A stretch of DNA of 64,000 nt from Anaerocolumna chitinilytica (lineage in GTDB: Bacteria; Bacillota; Clostridia; Lachnospirales; Lachnospiraceae): positions 1,182,001-1,246,000 of the forward strand of contig NZ_AP023368.1 of assembly GCF_014218355.1 (NCBI RefSeq), in the 5' to 3' direction. Below, piece after piece: positions 1-9,088 of this stretch. The notes below the pieces were generated by a model, which worked only from the letters and a program-made list of their open reading frames with translations, was not told the DNA's origin and searched no databases. The position numbers and the translations under genes are program-made. Numbering within the stretch: position 1 is the stretch's first letter; each line of letters opens with the position of its first letter.

Positions 1-2182
1 AGATCAGAGTTTCAAGGAAGCGGTCAGATTAAAAAGCCAGGCAGTTGGAACAGAGCATATTTTAATTGCTCTTATCAAAGAATCCGATTGTATTGCGGTT
101 AGACTGCTTAATACCTTAGGCACTAACCTGCAAAAACTTTATGTTGATTTGCTTACTGCAATCGGTGCGGATATGAACACTGCTAAGAACGAATATTCAG
201 CGAATAAAAGCAAATCAAAAGCCAAATCCAATACACCTACTCTTGACCAGTACAGCAGAGACTTAACAGAATACGCAAGAGAAGGAAAGCTTGACCCGGT
301 AATCGGAAGAGAAACTGAAATTCAGAGAGTTATACAGATATTAAGCAGAAGAACGAAGAATAACCCCTGCCTCGTAGGAGAACCGGGAGTTGGTAAAACT
401 GCTATTGCAGAAGGTCTTGCCAGAAAGATTGTAGAAGGAAATATTCCCGAAGTAATTAAGGATAAGAGAGTCTTAACCCTTGATTTATCCGGAATGGTTG
501 CAGGCTCTAAGTACAGAGGAGAATTCGAAGAGCGTATTAAGAAAGTTATCAGCGAAGTTATGAGTGATGGCAATGTGCTTCTCTTTATTGATGAGATTCA
601 TACCATCATTGGTGCCGGCGGTGCAGAGGGAGCAATCGATGCCTCTAATATTCTAAAGCCTTCATTAGCCAGAGGAGAACTTCAGTTAATCGGTGCCACT
701 ACCAGAGAAGAATATCGTAAATATATAGAAAAGGATGCGGCACTTGAGCGAAGATTCCAGCCGGTAGTGGTGGAAGAACCTTCCGAAGAGGAAGCAATTC
801 TTATCTTAAAGGGGCTTAGAGACAGCTATGAAGCCCATCATAAGGTAAAGATTACAGATGAAGCCTTAGAAGCTGCTGTAAAGATGTCAAGCCGTTACAT
901 CAATGACCGCTATCTTCCTGATAAGGCTATTGACTTAATGGATGAAGCAGCCTCTAAAGTAAGATTAAGTACTTATATCACATCCCCAGAGATAAAAGAT
1001 CTGGAAGGTCAGATTCAAGCTCTTGAAGAAGAGAAGGAACAGGCTATTAAGAGTGAAGAGTATGAAAAAGCCGGAGATTTAAAGAGACAACAGGAAGAAA
1101 TAACCTTAAAGATGAATGCACTTCAGGTGAAGTCAGAAAAAGAAAAGCAAGATAATCTGCTTGTAGTAGGAGAAAATGAAATTGCAGATATCATATCAAG
1201 CTGGACTAAGATTCCTGTGAGAAAGCTTGCCGAAGAAGAATCCGAGCGGTTAAGGAATCTGGAGAAAATACTCCATGAGCGTGTTATTGGCCAAGAGGAT
1301 GCCGTATCTGCCGTATCAAAAGCCATCAGACGAGGTCGTGTAGGATTAAAAGATCCGGGAAGACCCATTGGCTCCTTCCTCTTCTTAGGGCCGACCGGTG
1401 TCGGTAAGACGGAGTTGTCTAAGGCTCTTGCTGAAGCGATGTTTGGCAGTGAGAATTCCATGATACGTGTTGATATGTCCGAATATATGGAGAAACACAG
1501 TGTATCAAAACTTATCGGTTCCCCTCCGGGATATGTTGGATATGATGAAGGCGGGCAGTTAAGTGAAAAGGTAAGACAGAATCCTTATTCTGTTATCCTT
1601 TTTGATGAAGTAGAAAAGGCCCATCCGGATGTCTTTAATATTCTTTTGCAGGTGTTGGACGACGGACATATTACAGATGCCCAGGGAAGAAAAGTAAGTT
1701 TTAAGAATACCATTATTATCATGACTTCCAATGCCGGAGCTCAGAATATTATAGCACCGAAACGACTTGGTTTTGCTTCTGTGAGTGATGAGAAGGAAGA
1801 TTACAAGAAGATGAGAGAAGGAGTATTAGAGGAAGTAAAACGAATCTTTAAGCCGGAATTCATTAACCGAATTGATGAGATGATTGTATTCCACTCTCTG
1901 ACCAGAGAAGATATCAAGAGTATCGTTGGTATTATGCTTTCCTCCATTACGAAGAGAGCAAAGCAGCAGATGAATATCAGCCTTGAGATCAATGATGATA
2001 TTATAAGCCACATCGCAGAGAAAGGCTTTGACCAGAATTACGGTGCAAGACCTTTAAGAAGAGCGATACAGACTAATATTGAAGATAAACTGGCGGAAGA
2101 AATCCTGGACAGTAATATTAAAAGCGGAGATACCGCGCTTGTCGAATTAATCGACAAAGAAATCAAAATTTCCAAAAAATAA
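1..2182 (+). CDS. clpC: ATP-dependent Clp protease ATPase subunit ClpC (5' truncated by window edge)
   Basis: Class III Hsp100 unfoldase that feeds substrates to ClpP in the cytoplasm. The frame is open from base 2, so the gene starts before the window. Bases 2-150 encode the second Clp-N repeat (a [11 protein letters not shown] motif is readable). Two AAA+ modules follow, with Walker A motifs GEPGVGKT at 377 and GPTGVGKT at 1388, separated by a UVR-type coiled region near 1010-1110, which marks ClpC rather than ClpB. About 726 residues are visible against roughly 810-820 for the family, so only the first part of the N-domain is missing. The TTG at 149 is internal, not the start. No mcsA/mcsB/ctsR is visible; they would lie upstream. 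Confidence 0.95.
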   Translation, partial: DQSFKEAVRLKSQAVGTEHILIALIKESDCIAVRLLNTLGTNLQKLYVDLLTAIGADMNTAKNEYSANKSKSKAKSNTPTLDQYSRDLTEYAREGKLDPVIGRETEIQRVIQILSRRTKNNPCLVGEPGVGKTAIAEGLARKIVEGNIPEVIKDKRVLTLDLSGMVAGSKYRGEFEERIKKVISEVMSDGNVLLFIDEIHTIIGAGGAEGAIDASNILKPSLARGELQLIGATTREEYRKYIEKDAALERRFQPVVVEEPSEEEAILILKGLRDSYEAHHKVKITDEALEAAVKMSSRYINDRYLPDKAIDLMDEAASKVRLSTYITSPEIKDLEGQIQALEEEKEQAIKSEEYEKAGDLKRQQEEITLKMNALQVKSEKEKQDNLLVVGENEIADIISSWTKIPVRKLAEEESERLRNLEKILHERVIGQEDAVSAVSKAIRRGRVGLKDPGRPIGSFLFLGPTGVGKTELSKALAEAMFGSENSMIRVDMSEYMEKHSVSKLIGSPPGYVGYDEGGQLSEKVRQNPYSVILFDEVEKAHPDVFNILLQVLDDGHITDAQGRKVSFKNTIIIMTSNAGAQNIIAPKRLGFASVSDEKEDYKKMREGVLEEVKRIFKPEFINRIDEMIVFHSLTREDIKSIVGIMLSSITKRAKQQMNISLEINDDIISHIAEKGFDQNYGARPLRRAIQTNIEDKLAEEILDSNIKSGDTALVELIDKEIKISKK

Positions 2183-2205
2183 TTCAAAACTTATGCATTA
2201 TCCTG

Positions 2206-2234
2206 TGGAAATTGCTTAGAAAATATAGTATAAT
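2206..2234 (+). promoter_or_regulatory. predicted sigma-A promoter for the 2446-2859 gene
   Basis: A TATAAT at 2229-2234 lies 17 bases after a weak -35 (TGGAAA, 2206-2211). It sits just after the clpC stop, so the small downstream gene probably has its own transcript with a leader of about 205 bases. Confidence 0.5.
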
Positions 2235-2235
2235 A

Positions 2236-2372
2236 TGAAACATAATCATAAAATGTTTCATGAAGCGGAATAAGGAACCCCTTGCTATAAAGAGAGGTTA
2301 GCCAGCACATATCGCAAGCTTGCTTGCGATATTGCTGACAATAAGTGAAAATTGTAGGATTGTTTTCACTTA
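2236..2372 (+). other. structured leader with three successive hairpins
   Basis: Three inverted repeats follow one another in the untranslated leader. TGAAACAT pairs with ATGTTTCA (2236-2260). An 11-bp stem, ATATCGCAAGC with GCTTGCGATAT, lies at 2309-2332, and CAGCA/TGCTG extends it across a one-base bulge. A 10-bp stem, TAAGTGAAAA with TTTTCACTTA, lies at 2342-2372. I do not recognise a known riboswitch class. A small inserted palindromic repeat is the alternative reading. Confidence 0.5.
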
Positions 2373-2445
2373 CCGTTCTTTCCGGATGATTATCATATAT
2401 GTCTTATATTGCATGGCAAGCATTTATCAATTGGGAGGATTCTAC

Positions 2446-2859
2446 ATGTCAGTTGTAAAAGAATTAATTCGAAAAGAAGGCAATGGGACAATCAGTTTCG
2501 GCAATTATGAATTAAGTGAGAAATCCAAAGTGAATGATTTCGAGCACAACGGAGATTTGTATAAGGTAAAGACCTTTAAGGAAATTACAAAACTTGAAAA
2601 GAACGGTATGATCGTATATGAGTCTGTTCCGGGAACCTCAGTAACAGGTCTTGAGCTGACAGAAAGAGAAATTAGCTTTATTGTCGAAGGCTTTGAAGAT
2701 TCTCAGATTACTCTGGAATTAGAAGCTGAGAAGGAATATAAGATATTCATCGATGATACCAACGTAGGAAAAATGAAAACAAATCTTGGCGGTAAACTTA
2801 ATTTCAGCGTTGAACTCAGCAATACAAGTAAAGCTGAAGTAAAAATTATAAAGCTGTAA
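2446..2859 (+). CDS. conserved hypothetical protein, 137 aa
   Basis: I do not recognise a characterised family. The open frame extends back to 2320, but ATG 2446 is preferred because GGGAGGA lies directly upstream (2433-2439) and the upstream codons fall in the hairpin-rich leader. The protein is acidic and soluble, with no signal peptide or membrane segment. It alternates beta-rich stretches, with a C-terminal half of short strands (FIVEGFED, LELEAEKEYKIFIDD, KLNFSVEL) that suggests a small beta-sandwich. It lies alone between clpC and radA and is closed by a hairpin at 2902. Function unknown. Confidence 0.75.
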   Translation: MSVVKELIRKEGNGTISFGNYELSEKSKVNDFEHNGDLYKVKTFKEITKLEKNGMIVYESVPGTSVTGLELTEREISFIVEGFEDSQITLELEAEKEYKIFIDDTNVGKMKTNLGGKLNFSVELSNTSKAEVKIIKL

Positions 2860-2901
2860 CAGGATATATTCATGAGCTAAGAGGCATACACAGTGAGACA
2901 C

Positions 2902-2930
2902 AAAGGAGAGGCGAAGACCTCTCCTTTCTT
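2902..2930 (+). terminator. hairpin terminator after the 2446-2859 gene
   Basis: A perfect 10-bp stem (AAAGGAGAGG / CCTCTCCTTT) with a 6-base loop. The T tract after it is short (CTT), so termination may be partial and could let transcripts enter radA. Confidence 0.6.
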
Positions 2931-2974
2931 ACAATTAAAAATTTATTCAAGATTTTATACATAATGAGGATAAC

Positions 2975-4330
2975 ATGGCAAAACAAAAAAATGTATTTTT
3001 CTGCAAGGAATGCGGATATGAAGCCTCTAAATGGATGGGACAGTGCCCAGCTTGTAAGGCTTGGGACACCTTTGTAGAAGAACCTCCATTAAAAGCAAAG
3101 GAAAAAGCCAGAGGACGCGGCCTTTTCATGGAACCGGAGCTATTAGCCAAGGTTAGCACAACAGAAAACAACCGGATAACAACCGGCCTTATAGAAATGG
3201 ACAGGGTATTAGGCGGAGGAATCGTTATTGGGTCACTGGTTTTGGTTGGCGGTGATCCCGGTATAGGAAAATCGACCCTGTTACTTCAGATTTGCAGAGA
3301 ATTAACCGATAAACAGCATAGTGTACTTTATATATCCGGTGAGGAATCTTTACAGCAGATTAAAATGCGGGCGGACAGGCTTGGTACCTTCCAGGGAGAC
3401 CTGTTGTTGCTCAGCGAGACCAATCTGGATAATATTGAAGAGATTTTACGAAGCAGAAAGCCTGAGGTGGTAATCATTGATTCCATTCAAACAATGTATA
3501 AGGAAGACATTGGAGCAGCCCCCGGCAGTGTAAGTCAGGTCAGGGAGACTACCGGAGTTTTAATGCATCTGGCGAAGGGCCTTGGAATTACCATCTTTAT
3601 AGTTGGACATGTTACCAAAGAAGGCGTAGTGGCAGGTCCCAGAGTGTTAGAGCATATGGTAGATACCGTGCTTTATTTTGAAGGAGAGGATAAGGCTTCT
3701 TACCGTATACTTCGTGCAGTTAAGAACCGTTTTGGCTCTACCAACGAAATCGGAGTGTTTGAAATGCAGGATAAGGGACTTAGGGAAGTACTGAATCCTT
3801 CCGAATTCATGCTTCAGGGGAAACCGGAGGATGAACCGGGTTCTGTAGTAGCTGCTTCCATGGAAGGAACCAGACCAATTCTTGTAGAAGTTCAGGCACT
3901 GGTATGCCAGACCAATTTTAATATGCCAAGACGTACTGCAGCCGGAACAGATTATAACAGAGTTAATTTGTTGATGGCGGTTCTGGAGAAAAGAATTGGT
4001 ATACAGATGTCCGGAATGGATGCCTATGTCAATGTGGCGGGAGGCATGAAAATAAATGAACCGGCTTTGGATTTAGCGATTGTGCTGGCCCTCTTATCCA
4101 GTTACCGTAATCTTAGCCTGGATGAGCATACGATCTGCTTTGGTGAAATTGGTTTGACCGGAGAAATCCGCGGAGTCAGTATGGCGGAGCAGCGTGTACT
4201 GGAAGCAGAAAAGATGGGATTTCACACTTGTATTTTACCCAAAACCAATGCAGAAAATATTAAAAGAACTAATATAAAGTTGATTGGAGTTAAGAATTTA
4301 AAGGAATTAAACAGATTATTTACCAAGTAA
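2975..4330 (+). CDS. radA: DNA repair protein RadA (Sms)
   Basis: RecA-like branch-migration helicase used in recombination and repair. The order is typical: an N-terminal C4 zinc finger (C10, C13, C24, C27), a RecA core with Walker A GGDPGIGKST at 92-101, the RadA-specific KNRFG motif at 251-255, and a C-terminal Lon-like domain. At 451 aa it has normal length. ATG 2975 follows ATGAGGA. In many Firmicutes disA follows radA; here the next gene is a chemoreceptor-like protein instead. Confidence 0.96.
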   Translation: MAKQKNVFFCKECGYEASKWMGQCPACKAWDTFVEEPPLKAKEKARGRGLFMEPELLAKVSTTENNRITTGLIEMDRVLGGGIVIGSLVLVGGDPGIGKSTLLLQICRELTDKQHSVLYISGEESLQQIKMRADRLGTFQGDLLLLSETNLDNIEEILRSRKPEVVIIDSIQTMYKEDIGAAPGSVSQVRETTGVLMHLAKGLGITIFIVGHVTKEGVVAGPRVLEHMVDTVLYFEGEDKASYRILRAVKNRFGSTNEIGVFEMQDKGLREVLNPSEFMLQGKPEDEPGSVVAASMEGTRPILVEVQALVCQTNFNMPRRTAAGTDYNRVNLLMAVLEKRIGIQMSGMDAYVNVAGGMKINEPALDLAIVLALLSSYRNLSLDEHTICFGEIGLTGEIRGVSMAEQRVLEAEKMGFHTCILPKTNAENIKRTNIKLIGVKNLKELNRLFTK

Positions 4331-4458
4331 ACACTACTAAGATTCTAGTACAAAGTATAGCCTGTGTAGTAAAAACATGATTAATAGAACAACCTCCCGG
4401 AGTCCGGAGATTGCGAGAACTGCATAAAAGTTTGAATACACAGCAATGGAGGTAAAAA

Positions 4459-5157
4459 ATGGATTGCGCAGATGGATGTATGGAAATTGGTAAACTACTA
4501 AAAAAACAGGAAGGATTCATTAATAGTTTAGGCGATATTGTCAAAAACCTCGATACTTCCCAGCTCAAGGTTGAAAAGAATGCTTTTGATGCCATTAATA
4601 GCTCAGATACTTCTTTAAATCTTGTAAAAGAAGGAATTACATGCGTAGATGATATGCTTGACAGAATAAATTCACTTAATGAGGTAGTTGAGAATTCCTC
4701 CAATAATATTAACCAGATGAAAAACCTATCCAATATGATCGTAGGATTTGCTGAAGTGATAGGCAGCATTTCCAATAAGACCAACATGCTTTCATTAAAT
4801 GCTTCCATAGAAGCTGCCAGAGCCGGTGAGCAGGGAAAAGGTTTTGCGGTCGTAGCAGGAGAAGTCAGAAATCTTGCGGCACAGTCTGCTAAATCCTCAA
4901 AAGAAATATCAGAAACCATTGCTTCCATTCAAACCTTTGTTACAGAAACGGTAAAAGCCATCGATAGTATTTATGACATCGTTAAAATGCAAAATGATAT
5001 GGTAAGTGATGTAAAAACGGTGTTTCAGAAAATCCTGGAAGCAGCTTATATTTCCAATGATGTATCCAGGAATATGGAGCATGAGATAGCATACCAGAGA
5101 GATATAACGGATAATGCAAGAAATGCCCTTGAAATGTTAATCGATTTGGGAGAATAA
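4459..5157 (+). CDS. soluble methyl-accepting chemotaxis-type signalling protein
   Basis: A 232-aa protein consisting almost only of an MCP signalling domain. The conserved hairpin tip that contacts CheA/CheW is at residues 113-140 ([16 protein letters not shown] and what follows). Residues 1-100 are helical without a transmembrane segment, HAMP or recognisable Cache/PAS sensor, so it should be cytoplasmic and act within or beside larger receptor arrays. Two cysteines (C3, C7) at the extreme N-terminus might bind a metal or sense redox state; that is speculation. GGAGG at 4449 fixes the start. The gene stands alone, and no che genes are in the window. Confidence 0.88.
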   Translation: MDCADGCMEIGKLLKKQEGFINSLGDIVKNLDTSQLKVEKNAFDAINSSDTSLNLVKEGITCVDDMLDRINSLNEVVENSSNNINQMKNLSNMIVGFAEVIGSISNKTNMLSLNASIEAARAGEQGKGFAVVAGEVRNLAAQSAKSSKEISETIASIQTFVTETVKAIDSIYDIVKMQNDMVSDVKTVFQKILEAAYISNDVSRNMEHEIAYQRDITDNARNALEMLIDLGE

Positions 5158-5175
5158 TAATACATAGAAAAATGG

Positions 5176-5209
5176 AGAAGGAGAAGGGGTTTAAGCCCCT
5201 TCTCCTTCT
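5176..5209. terminator. bidirectional 14-bp hairpin terminator
   Basis: AGAAGGAGAAGGGG pairs perfectly with its complement across a TTTAAG loop. On the minus strand it is followed by a T-rich tract (CCATTTTTC), so it suits the 5191-5343 ORF best. It also lies 19 bases after the chemoreceptor-like gene on the plus strand. The right arm doubles as the last codons of the minus-strand ORF. Confidence 0.75.
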
Positions 5210-5343
5210 GCTACGATTTGCTCTAAAATCTTAATTAAATCCTGCATATTATTTAATGTTACATTGCGCCTTAGGATAGCGTCCTTTAATTCAATAGGCA
5301 GCGATTCAAACTTATCTTTAATTGCCGGAGCTACGTGTGACAT
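5191..5343 (-). CDS. small hypothetical protein, 50 aa
   Basis: An intact ORF starting with ATG at 5343, preceded by AAGAGG at a usable distance. It encodes 50 residues: MSHVAPAIKDKFESLP at the N-terminus, a predicted amphipathic helix through about residue 44, and an EGEGA tail. The predicted helix content, clean start and dedicated terminator make it look like a real small gene rather than noise. Its final codons form one arm of the terminator hairpin. No function can be assigned. It lies convergent to the chemoreceptor-like gene and divergent from rubrerythrin. Confidence 0.65.
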   Translation of the reverse strand: MSHVAPAIKDKFESLPIELKDAILRRNVTLNNMQDLIKILEQIVAEGEGA

Positions 5344-5496
5344 AAGAACCTCTTTTCTAAGAAATTTTCTGATTTATCAAAATCATTGTTCCCATTGAAG
5401 TAAAAATTATTCGCTTATTAATAATAATTATCCTTTTACATAAATACAATATTATTCTCATAGTATTTAGTAGATTAGAGAAAACGAGGAGAGGGA

Positions 5497-6036
5497 ATGG
5501 ATTTTAAGCAAAGCAAGACTTACCAAAATCTGCAGCTGGCTTTTCATGGTGAATTAATGAGCAGTACCAGATATCAGATTAATGGTATCAGAGCCAGGCA
5601 GGATGGCTATATACAAATAGGAAATGTCTTTGAGATAATCTCAGGTTTTGAAAGAGAACATGCAATTATATGGCTACGTCTTATTAACGAAGGAACACTT
5701 CCAAGCACCCTTGAAAATCTTATAGAAGCCTCTGCAGCTGAGGATGAGAAAGGAAACGGAAGTTACAGACAATATGCAGAAGTTGCAAGACAAGAAGGTT
5801 TTAATGAGATTGCAGCTTTATTTGATGGCGTCGCAAATATCGAATTAAATCATGATGTGATTTTTCAAAATTTTGCAGATGATATTAAGGAAAATGAGGT
5901 TTTCTGCAAAAAAACAGAGGTTTTGTGGATTTGTGTAAACTGCGGAAATATTTTGGGAGGAGTTTGTGCACCTGCCATATGTCCTATTTGTGGATTTCCA
6001 CAGGGGTATTACCAAGTATATGACACCACTCTGTAA
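5497..6036 (+). CDS. rubrerythrin
   Basis: Non-haem diiron peroxidase that detoxifies hydrogen peroxide in anaerobes. The N-terminal ferritin-like four-helix domain carries candidate iron ligands E19, E52/E54-H55, E95, E116 and H119. The C-terminal rubredoxin-like domain has C146-x2-C149 and C162-x2-C165. The rubredoxin domain is short, as in many clostridial members. GAGGAGAGGGA just before ATG 5497 decides the start. The gene is monocistronic, and the upstream region is AT-rich. I did not find a clear PerR box. Confidence 0.92.
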   Translation: MDFKQSKTYQNLQLAFHGELMSSTRYQINGIRARQDGYIQIGNVFEIISGFEREHAIIWLRLINEGTLPSTLENLIEASAAEDEKGNGSYRQYAEVARQEGFNEIAALFDGVANIELNHDVIFQNFADDIKENEVFCKKTEVLWICVNCGNILGGVCAPAICPICGFPQGYYQVYDTTL

Positions 6037-6190
6037 GAATTTCTGCAAGAGAACTATATAAGAAACTACATGCTATTTATACAGAATAACAAATGAAACC
6101 AATTTACAAAAGGGTCTTTCCTACGATATAATAATTTTCTGACACTATAAACAAAAGTATGCAGAAAGTGTATGGAGGACTTTATTTTTC

Positions 6191-7630
6191 ATGTCTTGTG
6201 GTTTACATTATACAAATCAATACCTGCTTGCGAAGCTTCGCCGGATATACTTCATGGCACTTCCTGAAAGCAAAGAAGATTATAAAAAAAGCAGAGTAAA
6301 TTTTACAATAGGGGATAGTGCGGCTCAGACAATCGGACAGCTTGCCGGCGGTGCTTTTATTGCCAGCTTAATGACTTATTGCAAGATTTCGGATGCCAAT
6401 ATCGGAATTATAACCTCACTTGCCAGTTTGGCAGCTTTGGCGCAGATTTTTCTGATACAATTTATGGGACGTATTAAAAAATATAAATTTTTGGTATGTT
6501 TTACCTCCCTTCAAAGAATATTATTTTCTGCTATTTATTTTATTCCTTTTCTAGACATCAGTAATAAATGGAAAGCAATTGCAATCATATTTCTCTATTT
6601 TATAGGGCAAGTATTTGTCCAGGTGGGAACGCCTGCCTCACAGGACTGGATAGCAAGCCTGGTCCCCAGCCGGCTGAGAGGAAAATATTTCTCCATCAAA
6701 GATTCTATCGCCGTTTTCATAGTATCCGGAGTAATGCTGATAGCAGGTATGATACTGGATTATTTTAAAGCGAGTGCTATTCGGACAGGTTTCTTAATAG
6801 TTGGAGTGCTAATTTTTATTCTTGTAATAATTAATGTGGTAGCAATGTCCAAAATGAAGGAACCAAGAGTTTCCTATCTGAATGAGGAAGGAAAGGAAAT
6901 GCATGGGCGCCTTGCTAAAAAAGCAAAGGAAATGGAAAGTGATACCGAAGGCAATAAGAGCAATAACCTCTTTTCAGAGCTGACGCATGCCTTTCGAAAC
7001 AATAAGTTCCGAAAAGCTCTTATACTGCAAAGCCTATATATCACAGGCTTTTATATTTCGGCACCTTTTGTGGCAAGTTATCAGGTCAATATCTTGAAAC
7101 TGCCATATACCTTTATGATGCTGGTTGGCTTTATTTGTAATTTGTACAGAATATACATAACTCCCAAGTTCGGAAGAATGGCTGATAAATATGGTATGGC
7201 AAAAATATTGCGATACAGTTTAACGATTCTGGCCTTGAATATTTTGGTAATAGCCTTAACCGTACCCGGAAATGCTTATCCCTTTTTCATCTTTGGGGCG
7301 GTACTGTCTTCTACTGCCTGGGCATTTGTAGGAATTGGACTATTTGGTGTTCAGTTGGATTTCTTCCAGGGTGAGAAAAGAATGATATGGCTGTCCCTTG
7401 TTTCCTCTATCTCCGGTGTATTAGGCTTTCTGGTATCCATTGTAGGAGGAAAGATACTTAATGTCTTAGAGGCCAATCCGGTAATTATCGGAGGTAAATT
7501 CATCTATGCACAGCAGATATTAAATGGTTTAGGTTTTCTTATATTAATTGGCAGCGCTATATATATAAAAGTAAAAATTGAGACAGAAAAGATAGATAGT
7601 AATCGAAAGGACGGAAGAGTGACCGTATAA
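6191..7630 (+). CDS. MFS transporter
   Basis: A 479-aa polytopic membrane protein with about 12 hydrophobic segments and the MFS-type loop between helices 2 and 3. A charged central loop around residues 230-265 (KEMHGRLAKKAKEMESD) separates the two halves. Substrate unknown. ATG 6191 has GGAGG 12 bases upstream. ATG 6254 (MALPESKED) would remove a 21-residue extension that is atypical for the family, but it has no Shine-Dalgarno of its own. A perfect 12-bp palindrome, GCGAAGCTTCGC (6228-6239), lies between the two candidates, so the true start is uncertain. Confidence 0.85.
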   Translation: MSCGLHYTNQYLLAKLRRIYFMALPESKEDYKKSRVNFTIGDSAAQTIGQLAGGAFIASLMTYCKISDANIGIITSLASLAALAQIFLIQFMGRIKKYKFLVCFTSLQRILFSAIYFIPFLDISNKWKAIAIIFLYFIGQVFVQVGTPASQDWIASLVPSRLRGKYFSIKDSIAVFIVSGVMLIAGMILDYFKASAIRTGFLIVGVLIFILVIINVVAMSKMKEPRVSYLNEEGKEMHGRLAKKAKEMESDTEGNKSNNLFSELTHAFRNNKFRKALILQSLYITGFYISAPFVASYQVNILKLPYTFMMLVGFICNLYRIYITPKFGRMADKYGMAKILRYSLTILALNILVIALTVPGNAYPFFIFGAVLSSTAWAFVGIGLFGVQLDFFQGEKRMIWLSLVSSISGVLGFLVSIVGGKILNVLEANPVIIGGKFIYAQQILNGLGFLILIGSAIYIKVKIETEKIDSNRKDGRVTV

Positions 7631-7762
7631 GCCTGAAAGAGGAAAAAAAACAAACGATTAGAATATAATAGGTTAGAGGGAGCTGTTTTCCTGACAGCTT
7701 ACCTTATCTGTCGACAGTTTGTTTGTGGTGCCACAATAAGAGCACCGGAAAAAGAGGAAGCT

Positions 7763-8095
7763 ATGGATTTCTTAAATCAATACGTAGTACTGATAATAGT
7801 CGGCATCTGCTATTGTCTGGGCTATATTATAAAGCATAGCATTACGGTAATACCCAACAAATATATACCATTGATTATGGGAGCTCTGGGTACTTTCTTA
7901 AATATCTGGATGAATAATTGGACTTTTTCACCGGAGATTTTCCTTGGAGGACTTGCAAGCGGTCTGGCCAGCACCGGAGCTTTTGAGTTAGTTCGGAATA
8001 TAAAGAACAAAAGTAATTGTACAGATGCTCAAGCAAAAGGTAATGGTTCAAATTCGGATGATGCGGGTGGGAGTAGTAACAAAAAAGATTCCTAG
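7763..8095 (+). CDS. holin-like small membrane protein (Phage_holin_5_2-like)
   Basis: A 110-aa protein with two to three hydrophobic segments (residues 8-27, 33-50 and 58-75) and a charged, glycine/serine-rich tail. The IPNKYIPLIMGALGTFLNIW stretch resembles the PF16079-type holins found in clostridial phages and as stand-alone chromosomal genes. No lysin or phage structural gene is nearby, so it may be domesticated, for example in murein-hydrolase export or autolysis. The upstream 130 bases contain several short inverted repeats (AGCTGT/ACAGCT, GGTGC/GCACC). The start is supported by AAAGAGGAAG. Confidence 0.7.
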   Translation: MDFLNQYVVLIIVGICYCLGYIIKHSITVIPNKYIPLIMGALGTFLNIWMNNWTFSPEIFLGGLASGLASTGAFELVRNIKNKSNCTDAQAKGNGSNSDDAGGSSNKKDS

Positions 8096-8161
8096 AAAGA
8101 CACACAATTGTATTTTTGCAGTTATGAACGGATATTGAGTATTGCTTTAGAATGAGGAAAG

Positions 8162-8195
8162 GGGCTGTCGTAATAAATTATGCGACGCCCTTTTT
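8162..8195 (+). terminator. Rho-independent terminator after the holin-like gene
   Basis: GGGC-T-GTCG pairs with CGAC-GCCC across an AT-rich loop, followed directly by TTTTT. Confidence 0.85.
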
Positions 8196-8269
8196 ACATT
8201 TGTGAGGGTTAGCATTTTTAGGTATATAAATTTATAATCCAGATTATTATGTTTTACGGAGGTGCAATT

Positions 8270-8773
8270 ATGAAGTCAGAATTAATAAATGCTATAAAAC
8301 TTAATACAGAGGTTTTGTTTACAAATGTAAGTATTATGTTGCAAACGTGTAACCTTGATTTCATTCTTTGTGATATGCCTATATGGAAACATGTATATCA
8401 TATGCTACATTCCTGTGATCAATGGTATATAAATCCAACCGAGTATAAAGAGCCTGATTTTCACGAACCCAATTTAAACTCTTTAGACATAAAAAGCGAA
8501 AAAAAACTCACAAGAGATGAATTATTACGATATCTTGAGAGCATTAAGACGAAAATTATGAACTATTTAGATACACTAACGGATGAAATGCTATATGACA
8601 TCCCATCTGGTTGTAAATCCAACCGATTAAGTTTGATTCTTTCGCAATTTCGCCATTTTTATGCTCATTTAGGTAATATAAACGCTACAACTATAATAGA
8701 AACCAATAAATGGCCACGAGTTATAGGAATAAGTGGGAAAAGTGGGAAATCAACCGAAGGACTTTATGAGTAA
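8270..8773 (+). CDS. DinB-like superfamily protein
   Basis: A 167-aa four-helix-bundle protein of the DinB/YfiT type, normally a metal-binding enzyme often linked to thiol-dependent reactions. Candidate metal ligands are histidines in the WKHVYHMLHSCDQWY segment and in QFRHFYAHLGNI near the C-terminus, the usual positions. The open frame extends back to 8249, but GGAGGT at 8258-8263 selects ATG 8270. Its codons are more AT-rich than those of the neighbours, which hints at a different history. Substrate unknown. Confidence 0.75.
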   Translation: MKSELINAIKLNTEVLFTNVSIMLQTCNLDFILCDMPIWKHVYHMLHSCDQWYINPTEYKEPDFHEPNLNSLDIKSEKKLTRDELLRYLESIKTKIMNYLDTLTDEMLYDIPSGCKSNRLSLILSQFRHFYAHLGNINATTIIETNKWPRVIGISGKSGKSTEGLYE

Positions 8774-8832
8774 ATAGATTGTTATAAAATGAGCATAATG
8801 TGAGGTTCAACAAGTATTTTTTAGTGATGCAA

Positions 8833-8958
8833 TTATAATCGCTGCACATGTAACTCCACATCCGGAAGATTTATAGTATTTGTTTCTCCAGAAACAGAAT
8901 AGTCAGAGCTAGACCATTTAGCGTCATAATAAAAAGTCAATTTTTCGAGACCTCTCAT
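8833..8958 (-). pseudogene. possible small ORF or gene remnant, 41 codons
   Basis: The minus-strand frame from ATG 8958 reads MRGLEKLTFYYDAKW..., with a protein-like composition (aromatic-rich, then INLPDVELHVQRL before a stop). There is no Shine-Dalgarno before the ATG. The frame stays open for about nine more codons upstream before a stop. It may be the end of a decayed gene; I cannot name a family. Confidence 0.3.
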
Positions 8959-8991
8959 AATAATGCCATAGTTTCTTATAACTACTCAACT

Positions 8992-9025
8992 AAAAAACAG
9001 AGAGAACCGTCGTTTAGATTCTCTC
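8992..9025 (-). terminator. terminator of the DUF4177 gene
   Basis: On the minus strand GAGAGAA pairs with TTCTCTC (9000-9025), and a TTTTTT tract follows (8992-8997). Confidence 0.75.
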
Positions 9026-9088
9026 AAGTTTCATAAAATATGCCTTTATTTCATTACTGGAAACTTAAATATAGCCAATTTGTTTGTT

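Larger units (their letters stand above)
8774..9088. other. intergenic region with a possible gene remnant and a terminator
   Basis: This 315-base stretch holds no convincing full-length gene. It contains a 41-codon minus-strand frame (8833-8958) and a hairpin terminator for the DUF4177 gene (9000-9025). Nothing else is recognised. Confidence 0.6.

Noticed and set aside
4320..4928. 202-codon minus-strand ORF opposite the chemoreceptor-like gene
   Set aside because: It is antisense to a clear MCP signalling domain, has no ribosome binding site and matches no family; a frame shadow.
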